Shown piece by piece: positions 21,978-33,569 of a stretch of 64,000 nucleotides of DNA. A program made the position numbers and the translations under genes. Positions within the stretch are counted from its first letter, which is position 1; each line of letters starts with the position of its first letter. The notes under the pieces are model-generated. The model saw only the letters and a list, made by a program, of their open reading frames with translations, was not told where the DNA came from and searched no databases. The stretch comes from Chondrus crispus (lineage: Eukaryota; Rhodophyta; Florideophyceae; Gigartinales; Gigartinaceae): positions 142,697-206,696 of the forward strand of contig NW_005178929.1 of NCBI RefSeq assembly GCF_000350225.1, in the 5' to 3' direction.

Positions 21978-22485
21978 TGTCTGAGTGACACATGTACTCA
22001 TGTGAGGACTTTCGTCTCATATGAGGTCACTTTTCAACTTATTTTTTCTCGACTTGTGCTTGCTCGACAAAAAGGAAAAAGCTATGCTCGCCACCGCAGT
22101 TGACTTCTGCGTTGCGGAAGAGTGGAGTTTTGTGAGATCTGCACGTCTTTCCAGCCATTTTTAGAATGTCTAAAAGAGAAGCCTTTTTGACAAACCTCAG
22201 AACGTTATGTGTTGATATCTTCGAAACCAAAACGCTTGTTTAAAAGGTCAACTTGGCGTAGCCGGATGTTGGTTCTTAACCTTTCTGTGCATTCACAACT
22301 GGTATCCCATTGTTTTGCAAGATGTTATTGCCGAGGGCATAAACGTTAAAGAAATGGTGTCCAAACTGACTTTATAAAGTTTCGATTTAATGTATATATT
22401 TTTGCAAAAAAATGGCCTCATGGGCATGGCCTCATATGAGGACATGTCTGACCTCATGTGAGGCAAACTGCATGTCACTCAGACA
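21978..22485. mobile_element. 508-bp piggyBac-type MITE (non-autonomous)
   Basis: Ends are perfect 13-bp inverted repeats TGTCTGAGTGACA (21978-21990 and, reversed, 22473-22485), each flanked outside by CTAG (21974-21977 and 22486-22489). Inside each end lie two short palindromes of type CTCATATGAG or CTCATGTGAG within 60 bp. It has no transposase. The same subterminal palindromes and the TGTCT start occur in the two adjacent coding elements, which could supply the transposase. It abuts PB1 with a single shared CTAG. Confidence 0.85.
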
Positions 22486-24780
22486 CTAGTGTCTATTCGA
22501 CCAGTGTCCTCATATGAGGACTGGCGCCTCATATGAGTACAGTATTTAAACAGTTCCCGCCACTTGCTGGTTGGCGGGAAACCCCAACCGATACTCTCTC
22601 CTATTCCAAACACCCATCGTTGGTGCTGGACAGGCAGGATTCTCCTTATAAAACTCCCATTTTGTTCCGAACACAAGATGTTTCTCAAACTACCACCCAT
22701 TTTCATATCACTTTGCGATTCCACTCTCACCATGGCTCCCAAGGACATGCACTTGGTTCCAAATGCTACCGTCCACGCTAAGGCCAATCGCGTTGTGGAA
22801 GGCATTCTGTGCAGACAATTCTATGGATATATGTGGAAAACTAAGGAAGTGCTAGGCACTGTGATCAGCACAGAGACGAAAAAGCCAAATCTCAAGACCC
22901 AAACGTTTGCCAAGGGTTCATGGGAGCTACCATCTGGAAACGTAATAAAAGCCGTGCTTCTCCGGCACGTACGAGCTGTTACTCCAGCCCCCCAGGCACT
23001 GACGGCCAAATTATACATCATGCACGTCACGAGACTGCCGATGATATTGATTTCGCACGGGCCCATCTGAAGCACCGCATGCACAACCCTCGTCTTGTGA
23101 CGTACTTCCTCCCGCTGCAGCACAGGGCCATGTCATGGAGCAAACAGCATGTCATGGCCAGATATGGTCCTCCCACGAAGAAGACGGTCATGTCAACGGC
23201 ATTGTCCGGGCGAAAAGATGGGAAATGAAGTTACCAGATGGCAGTACAGTATCTGAAGGTAGTGAATGGCGTGAGAGAAACGTCTTGGAATACTTCTTTA
23301 TGACGTTCCCAATGGAGTATCTGCCTAAAATTGTACAGCTTACATCAGAAAGCTTGGCAAGTGCAGGTGAAAAGGCTAAAACTGCCTCCGAGCTCCACCA
23401 ATGTTTCGGAGTTGTCATACTTATGACAGGATTTGAAGTGTGTGGCTCTCGACGTTTCTTGCGGGAGACACAACCGGTCAGAAAATATCTCCCAACCCCC
23501 AATTGCAGCTCTATAATGCCCCGGAGGTGGTTTTGATGCACTTTTTGCAAATTTTAAATTTAGTAAGGGGCCAATAAGAAGCGCCGTTACAGAAGACGCA
23601 CCTAAACGTTAGGGCATGATTTCAGACTTTGCAGAAGCCATCAACAACCACCATGTGCAGTTCTTCGTGCCATCGGAAACCATCTGCATCGACGAATCTA
23701 TCTCGGGGTGGTATGGATTGGGGGCACTGGTTTGATATTGGATTGCCCCATTATGTGGCTCCGGACCGCAAACCCGTGGCAGGTTGCGAAATACAGAATG
23801 CAGCGTGCGGATCAAGTGGATTTATGCTAAGATTGGAACCGGTAATGTGTGCAGACGATACCGCAAGAAAAACGTTTGAAGGGACCACAAATCATGGGAG
23901 GGCTGTTATTTGGAGGCTTAGAGAGCCTTGGACCGGATCAAGACGCATGGTTGTCGCCGATTTGTATTTTGCCTCTGTAGAGACAGCTGAGCAACTGATG
24001 AAGACAGGGCTGAGATCTACGGGTGTCGTCAAGACTGCTACAAAGCGGTTTCCCATGTCTGAACTCGGACGTACTGAGCTGACAGGGCGAGGGGATACTG
24101 TTTGTTTGCAGATTACAATTGAACCAGCTAGTACTGTGCTGCTTGGTTTATGCTGGGTCGACAGAGCTCGACGATATTTCGTATCGACTGCTGGCTCAAT
24201 GCGCCCTGGTGCGCCTTACGGACGTGTAAGGTGGAGACAAGAGAGTGATGGTCTTCGTCGGGTCCACATTGAAGTTAGGCAGCCTCAACTGGTTGAGCAC
24301 TACTACAGTGCGAGCTCGGCAATGGACAGACATAATCGCTGTAGGCAGGATGATTTAGGTATGGAGCGAACAGTGGATGTCAAGGACTGGCACAAGCGTG
24401 TCAACTTGACACTTTTGTCAATCTGCGTGGTGGACTCCTAGCTTCACTATAAAAGTGGAATTGGTGCCAAAGGGCACATGCCTCAGCATGTGCTCTACGC
24501 AAAATTGGCTGAAGGACTTGTGGACAATGTGTCTGGAACTACTGCTTGTCTAAGAGTTTCAAGCAGTAATTTCATTGGAAATGAAGGCTTCATACCCTCC
24601 AGTGCAGTCAGAGAAGACCTATCACCGACGAAAAGGCGCTGTTTGTGTTTTAGAAAGGTTAGCAACGCAGTGTATCAAGGCCGGTTCTCTGTGTGCCAGC
24701 AGAAATCAAAGTTTGTCTGCTCTAGCTGTAAGGACGACAAGAACCGAGACATTTTCTTGTGCCACAGTCAAACTGGGCGT

Positions 24781-25376
24781 TGTGGTACAATTGCACACCG
24801 CGACCCCCGGTGGGAGATGAGAACCGTCGGGACGGGCGGTTACTACTGTAGTAATCGTGCACGCGCCCTCTGAAAGCACAGTAGTACCTCCTCCCCGGCG
24901 TACACGTGACACAACCGTTGGCGCCGGTCGTGGCCACGGGCACACGTGTGCGACCCGTCCGGTAAGTAATTAGCAATTAGTGGTTAATGGTACAAATTAG
25001 CCAATTTAGTACAGTAGCTGGTATACAGTATGTAACAGCTACTGTAGCGGGACAGGTGTCCTGGCGTCCCACTTAGGGGTTAAGACCGGGGGCACCTGCC
25101 CCGTTCCAGTAAACGGAGGCAGACTCGCCTCCCCTCCCTTTACGGCTTTATGCTAACTCCGTCTGGTTTTACCTCTAAGTCTCAGGCTTCTAACCCGTGA
25201 CCGGCCGTCCGGATCTAACACCACCGACCGGCTGCGCATCACCGGCCACGTGAGCCTTCCCTCTTTTCGAGTCGTTCCGTACGGTTTGCGCTCGCGTGGG
25301 TTACCCAGCGTCGCGCGCTCCCTTACCTCTAACCCCCCTCGTTCCGAGTGGTCGGGACGAAGGTAGTTATACCACA
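24781..25376 (+). repeat. element A 5' LTR
   Basis: 596 bp, TGTGG to CCACA. Contains several TACAGTA/TACTGTA heptamers in 25010-25050 and CACGTG-like boxes near 24900-24950. Confidence 0.93.
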
Positions 25377-25379
25377 TTT

Positions 25380-25393
25380 TGGTACTCTTGTGG
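25380..25393 (+). other. element A primer-binding site (putative)
   Basis: TGGTACTCTTGTGG, starting three bases after the LTR; the same 14 bases follow the 5' LTR of element B. The leading TGG would pair with a tRNA 3' CCA. The tRNA was not identified. Confidence 0.55.
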
Positions 25394-25737
25394 AGGGAAT
25401 AACTACAGAGGTTGAGCCCGCAATGGATCGCCAGCGCGAGCAACTACCGATCGGATTGAAAGAGGTCGAAAATCACCGCGTCGATCGCCAGTGATCATCG
25501 ACGATGAACCGTGCCGATTCCGCCGGATAAGATACCGCCTCCGGGCGAGCAAGTACCCGCAGTGGCAGAGGCGCACAGCGACCCCGGATCGACAATCCGG
25601 AAGCCCTGCTACGCCCGCCGTCTACCAGGGGCCAGAAGACCCTTTCCGTTTCGGACACCGCCGCCGGGCTACCGGCTGATGGGGGAAACCGCGTACAAGT
25701 ACTGTACGACGCGTTACTCCCGCGACTACAAACCTGG

Positions 25738-28715
25738 ATGGAGGATTTCCTCGCTGAGGAACTACCTCAGGTCGTCCAGGTTTGCCTCGAACGAACGACA
25801 CCAAGACTGGTGGCGGAGCATGCGGACACCGCGCTCCGCGCCCTGCTGGACGAGAAGATCGCCCCTCTCGTACGCGACGAGGTGATGGCAGCGCTCGCCG
25901 CGGAGGAGGACGAATCCCCGACCGCGTTGGCTCAAAAGGGAGCTATTCGCTCCGCCGTGGCCATCCGTCTGGCCACGACATTCACCGAAACAGGAGGCGC
26001 GGTACCGCCGCCGGCGCCGCGCCGTGAAACCGTTCCGGACTCAAGCTTTCATATCGCTGATCCGATCAGCGCCGTACCCGGGATTGATAGCATGGGCCCT
26101 CACCCGGAAGGCAGAGCCATCTATCTCCCAACCGTTCACGGTGCTACAGGGAGGACCACAGAAAATGTCCTCCCCATACTCGCCGGTACGGGCGACCCCC
26201 GCGGGACAGACAACCGCCTGGGGCTCCCCGAGACAGAGAATCGGGACCCGTACCGGTTGAGCAGAAGACGTGCACCCGGCACGCACAGGATCGAAGCGGA
26301 ATACACCCAGTCTTCCGACGCAGAAGACCCCCGTCACAGGACGGATGAAGACCGCGAGGAACGCCGCTGGCGATACCGCCATAACCGCGAGGCACGCCAC
26401 GGGCGATACCGCGATGCCGGAGGGGGTGCATACCCCTCCGATGATGACCCATCCGGTTCGGAAGACTCTCGTAGGCGGGGCCACAGGGCACGCCGCGATA
26501 GAAGCCGAGACCGGCACCGGCACGACCCGTCCGACTCGGAAGACTACCACACCGAGTCGGATGAGGAGCGTCGTCGCTCGAGCAGACACCGCCGGGCTGC
26601 CCCGAAGAGCGACGAGCGACGGCCCACGGTAATCAGGCCCCTCAATGACCTGTTTACCAAGGCCGTCAACTACAAGACCTACCGCCTGGATCGGCGTAGC
26701 TCGCGCTACGACTCTACGCGGCACATAAACCGTTACCGGAAGAAACTGGACGTGCAGATGAGGTCCCACACGTTCAGTGGTCAAGATCCGATTGCGGTAT
26801 TGGGATTCCCCACACGCCTCAAGATGGCGTGCGACCACAACGGGATCACCGAGGGAGCCGCCGTGTGGTGCGTCCAATTCTACCTCACCGGTCAGGCTCA
26901 TGCCCTACTCCAGTCCCGTCTCAATGGAAATACCATGGCGGTTGACGTGGAGCGGTGCGAACTGCTCAGGACGTACCCGCAGGTCGTCAACTTTTTGTTG
27001 CGTACCTATGCGACCGATGAGGTAATTTCCGAAGCGGTTGGTGACGTGACCTCCTTCCGTCAAAGTTCGAACATGACGGAGGAGGTCTACAGTAACCACC
27101 TCTGGGACAAGGCCCTCCGATGGGGTACGTTATTCTCCGACCGGCGGTTGAAGTCCCTATTCGTCGAGGGGTTACTTCCCGCCACGTGCGCGCAGGTCCG
27201 CAATTACCTCGCTACGCACCCGGATGTGGATTACCAATCCGTGGCTCGATACGCGCAAGCGATCGGGGAAACCAATCGGGCTTTCCGCCGGCAGGGGATG
27301 TCAGCCATGGCATCCCGGGAGCCGTCCGGAGCGGCCAGAAGATTCGAACGTACCGCCAGGACACGGCCCGTGCTGTCGGTTGAGTCGGCATCCGACATCC
27401 CGACAGCTGGAGGATCCGTGGCAGAAGAAATCTTGGCCGTCACGGACCACACCGCGACGCCGAGTTCGTTAAGCTCGCCGCCGACGAGTTATTACCCGTC
27501 GCCGGCAGCCTCGGCATCAGGCGCCGCCGGTCCGCCCGCCAACCCGGGGGATGTGCGCGCAGGACCGTACGGGAGGCAGGGGCAGAACCCACGGGTCCGG
27601 TTCTCCAGTGGGGGATTCCCCGGACCGCCGCCGTGTCGGTTCTGCGTTGACACTACGGACCGACAAGAGGAGTGTCCCGTCGTTGCCGATGCGGGCCTGC
27701 GGTCCAAGCTTCTGGAGGCACGAGAGGCCAACTACCAGAAGCTACGCATCCGGCAGGGCCTCCGCCCGGGATCCCCGTGTAATAATATGGATCCTTCCGG
27801 TTCGGTTTTTATCCCGTCACAGAGGGGGTGTCCACGGCAGCGGTAAAATTACAACACCACCAACCTCTCTGCGAGGGCGGCGGTTATGACTCCGGTAAAC
27901 GGGCGAGTGGAATTGCGACCCCGGAGGGGATAGGGCTCAATGGGCATACGCTTCCACCAGACGGTGGAACGACCAAACTGGGGAGCGTGTGCTTCCGGCC
28001 CTCAACAATAACCCGCGCGGGACGATCTGCCTCCTTTTCCTCAGTTCTCTGCCAAGGGGTCGCTACCCCCTTTACTCTGGGGGCATACTGCCTCGCCCCT
28101 AAGTACGTCGACCTCCGGCGGCCGGGCAGTACAGTAGTGATCCACTTCTACTTTGGATCACTACAGTGGAGTACCTCTACTGTACTCCACCGGGGAGTAA
28201 CCTGTACAGCGGCACACGTGGCTGTACTCCTGCCACCTGTACTCGCAGGCAGAGCGCGCACCACGTGTGCTAGCTGGGACTCCCCCAGCTGACACTCCTA
28301 TTACACTAATTTCTACGCACCTACAGTAGGACCTTCTAGTCTACTGTACCCGATCGGGACGTTATACGTACGGCGGTACACGTGGCCATTCCGCCGCCAC
28401 CTGTCACCCGTGGCGGTACGTGCACCCCGTGTACAAGCTGAATTATCCCCTGCCTTTCCAGTATCGTCTGATCACCCCTACGGGATCTCCCTCCGGGTCG
28501 TTACGTTTACCGACACTGGTCGGTACCCGTTCTCCCACACCCCGTTCAACAGCCAGGGGCCGTCCGCTTGGAGAAACCAGCGTCCGACGGCCCCCGCGGG
28601 CGTGAACGTGATAGAAGAGCCGCACCACGGCCCTACCGAAGACCACGTGGCGCAAGCCGCGGATGAAATCCGCGAGGACTTGCTGCTGACGGGGGAAGCC
28701 GGGGAAGACGCGTAG
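25738..28715 (+). pseudogene. element A gag, interrupted by a solo LTR
   Basis: Open from ATG 25738 to 27777, where a solo LTR begins. Without the LTR and one target copy the frame continues at 28545 in phase to a TAG ending at 28715. The homologous gag of element B starts 60-70 codons further upstream at an ATG; in A that ATG (25504) runs into a stop, so the amino end is lost. Contents: a helical N-terminal part, a long Arg/Asp-rich charged region (roughly residues 170-300), then the capsid-like region (RLNDLFTKAVNYKTY in meaning: LNDLFTKAV onward). A zinc-knuckle remnant CRFCVDTTDRQEEC has Asp where the knuckle His is expected, whereas B keeps His. Confidence 0.8.
27778..28539 (+). mobile_element. 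solo LTR inside element A gag
   Basis: 762 bp starting TGTAATAATATGG and ending CTCCCACA, with perfect 5-bp target duplication CCCCG (27773-27777 and 28540-28544). Removing it with one target copy restores alignment to element B's gag exactly at that point. Its start and end resemble B's LTR (TGTAGTATTATG and CCCACA), so it probably comes from a related third family by LTR-LTR recombination. It contains an inverted repeat GTAGTGATCC and GGATCACTAC (near 28134-28164). Confidence 0.88.
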
Positions 28716-28735
28716 AAGCGACGACGTCTCTCCCC

Positions 28736-31700
28736 GTGCCCAGCCTCAGAAGCTTAGGCATCCCCGATCCGACTGCGCCAGTGGAAGCGCAGCCGGGTAA
28801 CCGAACGGAAGTCCAGGCCATCTGCTTCTTCAAGAAGCAGAATTACAAGATCTCCGCGACGGTTGGTCAGAAGCAGGCGTTGATGGTCGCCATCACGCCA
28901 GTGCTTGACTCAGGAGCCGGCCCGAACCTCATCCATTTACGGTGTGTCGCCGAGTCGTGGCGACCATCGATAAAACCGATTCGGAGCCCAGCGCTCATCG
29001 ACGCGTCAAACCGCGCGATGAAGGCACTAGGAGAAATCCCCCTGCTCGTCCGAATCGGTGAGTTTGTGGCGCGCGTCCCATTCCTGGTAGTCACGAGCCT
29101 CGCCGTGGACTGTATCCTCGGTACGACCTTCCTGGATCGCCACGTCAAGGCGATCCTCCCACCGCAACGGAAGGTCGTGTTCCACGACGCGCCACCCGTG
29201 GCGTTGGTCGGAAGAACCCCCTCGAAGCACGACCGCAAGATGGCCTCGAGGAGCCCCGCACAACAACTACCGCCGTCGGATAAACCCGAACGGAAGCAGG
29301 TGGCGTTCCCCGCCAACACACCGTCACGGAAGATCCGCCTCGTCAGAGGGGTGACAATTCCCCCGATGACGCAGGCCATGGTGAGGGTCGCCACGCCGGT
29401 GGGGGGGCTATGTTTTTTTACAGAACTCCCCAAAAACAGCGCACAAGAATTTGACCCTCATGGCACAGGGGGTCATGGATGTTGCCCCCGAAAAACCGTT
29501 CTCGGCAATGCTCAGCAATTTTGGGCACAGCTCAGTTCACATCCCGAAGCATACCGTAGTCGGACTGGCTCTTCCGTCGCCCACTCACATCCTGACCCTT
29601 GGCGACTCGGCCGCGGAAGCGGCTGAAGCTAATGAAGGGGGAGGGATATTTAAGTCCAACCTGTCAACCGCAAAGGATGACACGGAAGAAGCCGCCGACA
29701 ACCGTACGGATAAGGGCGGGGCTGAACAAGCCACGCCGCCCAAGGCGCCCCTCGGGGCGGCTGGAACGGATAAACCCGAAGACACCGCTGCCCCTGAGGA
29801 GGACCCCAACGCCTGGCAGGAGGACGTCCACATCGGTGCCGAGGACGAGGAGGTACGCTCGGAGATCCTCGAGGTACTATCCGAATTTAAGGACATGTGG
29901 ACCGGCCGGCTGGGAAAAATCGGGGCCACGAAGCACCGGATTGAGCTCAAGCCCGGTGCTCGCCCGATTTACCAGGCGCCTGACCGCGCTGGACCAACCG
30001 CACGGGAAAAAGAGAAAACGGAGATCGACCGCATGCTCCGGGCAGGGGTAATCGAACCCGCCACGGCCGAATGGGCAAGCCCCGTGGTATTCGTCCCTAA
30101 AAAGGATGGTACCATGCGGTTCTGTGTCGACTACAGAAAGCTCAACGCAGTCACCGTTCGGGATTCCTATCCGTTGCCGAGGATGGACGAATACATCGAT
30201 TCCCTCGGCGACGCTACTGTCTTTACCACGCTGGATTGCAACAGCGGGTATTGGCAAGTAGAAATTGCCGAGGAGGACCGCGACAAGACGACGTTCGCGT
30301 CGCACTGCGGGTTGTACCGATTCCTCCGCATGCCGTTCGGTTTGAATAATGCCCCCGCTACCTTTCAGCGGGCCGTCGACATCATACTATCGCGGGTAAA
30401 ATGGGAAACCGCACTGGTGTACCTGGATGATGTTATCATCTACTCCAAGACCGTAACGGAACACGTCGCGCACGTCCGCGAGGTTCTACGCCTACTGCGG
30501 GACGCGGGCGTGTCGCTGAAGCTGTCGAAGTGCGCCTTCTTCGACACCTCGGTCACCTACCTGGGACACGTGATTTGACCAGGCAGGTTGGAGGTCGACC
30601 GCCGCAACGTGGTCGCCATCAAGCGCGATCGACCTCCCCAGAACCAAACGGAATTGCGGTAATTCTTAGGAATGTGCAATGTCTACCGCCGGTTCGTGAA
30701 GGGCTTCGCGAAGATAGCCGCTCCGTTAAACCGGAAAACGGGCAAGAACCAACCTTTCGAGTTCGAAGTCCTGACCAATGAGGAATACGAGGCGTTCGTG
30801 GAACTGAAGAAGCGCCCCGTGTCTCCACCGATACTGGCCCTACCCCGTTACGGAAAGAAGTACACCCTGGATACAGACGCATGCGCGTACCAGGTCGGCT
30901 GCGCCCTGCTACAGGAGCAGCCGGACGGCGACCGTCTACCGATCGGTTACTGGAGCCGCGCTCTCACGGACGCGGAGATGAACTACACCACTACCGAGAA
31001 GGAATGCCTCGCCGTCGTGTGGAGTATTCTCACGCTTCGACCATACCTGTATGGGAATACGTTCGACTTCCGTACGGATCATGAGGCCCTCCACTGAGTT
31101 CTCAACCTGGCGGATAGCTCCGGCCGGCTAGCGCGCTGGCGCCTCCGCCTAGCCGAGTACGAATACGACGTACAGTACCGGGCGGGAATTAAACACCAAC
31201 TCGCGGATGGTGTATCACGCCTCCGAGTTGACGGCGCCAGTCCCGAACCGGTTGACGACGAGGTCCCGCGTTTCGCGGTACAATGGCGAGAGGAGGAGCA
31301 AAGCCCCCGCCAGGGTACTGCACACTGGGAGATCCCCGTCAACCCAGGGAGGCCCGGGCACGCGTTCGAGGTTACACCCGAAGAACGCGACGTCTCATCC
31401 GTAACGGTGGAAGAATTCCTTCGGGAGCAGGCCGAGGACTCCTTCTGTAGGGCGGCCGCCGAAACCGTAGGGAACCCAGACTCCCGTTACGACGTGGATC
31501 GATACGGGTTCCTCGTCCGCAAGTCCCCCCTCGACGGGACTCTACAGCGGGTCGTACCTAAACGGTTGAGAGCAAAGGTACTGTACCTTGCTCGCCATCC
31601 CCGCCTAGCCGGACACCCGGGCGGTACGAGGATGTACTATACCCTCCGGCGGGAATATTATTGGCCTCATATGGCCAACGACGAATTCAGTACCGTACGG

Positions 31701-32589
31701 AATTGCGCGTCATGCGCTGCCACGCGGGGAACCCTGGTGAGGCACCTGAAGGATCTCAAGCTCTTCCCAGCGGCAGGACGGCTGGATTTCGTCGCAATGG
31801 ACCTGCTCGGCCCTTTACCGAAGACGGCGCACGGGAATCGCCACGTGCTCGTCATGACCGACCGGTTCACCAAGCTGATGCGCAGTATCCCGTTACGGAC
31901 CACCACCGCGTCGGTTGTGGCTAACGCCTTCTTGAACAACTGGGTCTACGTATACGGCGCCCCACGTTACGTGCTAACCGATAACGGACCGCAGTTTGTC
32001 GCCAAGTTCTTCGACGCGGTGTGTGCCCTCCTGGGGGTGAGGCATTACCTGATGACCGCCTATCACCCCCAGACGAATGGGCAAACCGAGCGGTTCAACC
32101 GTACCCTGGTACAGCGCCTCCGACATTATGTCGCGGAGCATCAGAGGGACTGGGACGAATACATCCAGCCCCTGACCTTCGCGTATAACACGCAGGTCCA
32201 ACGGTCGACGGAGACAACCGCGTTCGACCTGATGCTGACGCGACCACCGTCCGGTTCTCCGATCCGCTACGGAGACCACAGTGGTCGTCGATCAAGACGG
32301 GTTCTCAAACCGCGTGAGCATCGACCGGATAACCCGGATGCCGCGGGGACCCCGCGGCGTCACTGCGGCCGCCCCGACCCAGCCCGCGGCGGACGGAGAA
32401 CCCGAACCCGCCGCGGAGTATGTGGTCGACCATCTGGTCGGTCACCGGAAGAACCACACAGGATTCCAGTACAAGGTCCGCTGGTATGGCTACGCCCCAG
32501 CGGACGATACCTGGGAGCCCGCAGAGGGACTCCCCCAGGCCTTCATAGACCGCTTCTGGCCCACGCGGGCGGCAGCACGCCACCGCTAA
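28736..32589 (+). pseudogene. element A pol: protease, RT, RNase H, integrase, chromodomain (broken)
   Basis: Frame is -1 to gag, as in B. Protease: DSGAGPNLIH and ILGTTFLDRH near 28908-29130. A frame change near 29420-29450 separates it from RT, which has YLDDVIIY near 30420. Stops: TGA 30576-30578, TAA 30660-30662, TGA 31095-31097 (TGG in B). RNase H has DTDACAY near 30870. Integrase: HHCC zinc region near 31595-31720, catalytic D in AMDLLG, TDNGPQF and GQTERFN. About 330 nt present in B between LTRPPSG and the SATDTT block are missing in A near 32250, removing the integrase tail. A chromodomain (EYVVDHLVGHR, then VRWYGY and DDTWEPAEGL) ends at 32589 in a shifted frame. Confidence 0.88.
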
Positions 32590-32658
32590 CACGGCACTGG
32601 GCAACCCAGCGCGGGGCGGGACGATCCCCCGGAAGACCTCCCCCGGGCGGCGGCCAAT

Positions 32659-32900
32659 CGCCACAGACGCACGCGGAACCCCGCGCGCGTCACCGCAAAC
32701 CCCGCCCCGGAAGACCCGGCGCAGGAGGGGGCGAGGTCGCCACAGACGCACGCGGAACCCCGCGCACGTCACCGCGAAACCCCGCGCCGGAAGACCCGGC
32801 GCAGGAGGGGCCAAGGTCGCCACAGAAGCACGCGGAACTCCGCGTGCGCCACCCCAAACCCCGCACCGGAATAACCGGCGCGGATGGGGGCGACTCCGCC
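32659..32900 (+). repeat. 79-80-bp tandem repeat, about three units
   Basis: Units begin CGCCACAGA at 32659, 32738 and 32818, each followed by AGCACGCGGAA-type sequence. They lie in the non-coding spacer of element A between the chromodomain and the antisense gene. Element B has no counterpart in its much shorter spacer. Confidence 0.8.
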
Positions 32901-33569
32901 GAGGGTCCCCTCCAGGTGACCACCACCCGTTTACGGCGCACGCGGATCCCCTGCGTGCCACCGCTCGAGCCGTACCGGATGGACCGGCGCGGAGGAAGCT
33001 GACCCGCCGGCAGGACGACCTGACGCGGCGGTGGTCAAACGGCGCGGCGCCCCGGTGCATACCCGCTGCCGAGAGACGGAACCCAGCGCGTAAATACTGT
33101 ATGGGGACGACCTCGCCGGGGCTCCAGGGCACTGTGGACCACAAGTTGCGCGGGCGGCATACACCGTCCGGCACGTGTGGCCGCTGGACCACGGCGGCGG
33201 TTCAAGACCCCTCCGATCCTCGGGGAGTACCCAATCGGAGTTCGTCAATGCGCTGAAAAGGCCACCCGTCGCGGGGCGGTAAAATCCGGCCTAAATTACC
33301 TACCGGACGGATGCCCTCCGGTGTCGCGGGGGTAGCTGGGGGACCCTTCCCGCGACCACTTTGTACACTCACCGCGCGGAGTTTCGCCGGCATGAGCCAG
33401 AGGGTAACCCGGCCGCCATGATGACGACCGGCGCGGAGAGACTACAGTACCGAGCGGGAAGGGCAGTGAAGGAGAGGAAGAAGAAGGAGAACAGGGGGCA
33501 ATTTACTGGAATGGATGAGACCTGGTCCCCGGAGGCGGTTCGCTACTCTCCCCGCCTCCCCCACTGGCA

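Noticed and set aside
21974-22489. TTAA target duplication for the piggyBac-type elements
   Set aside because: No TTAA at any of the four boundaries. CTAG is present at all of them.
26041-26901. 286-codon minus-strand frame opposite element A gag
   Set aside because: Shadow of the gag charged region. The equivalent minus-strand frame in B is shorter and low in complexity.
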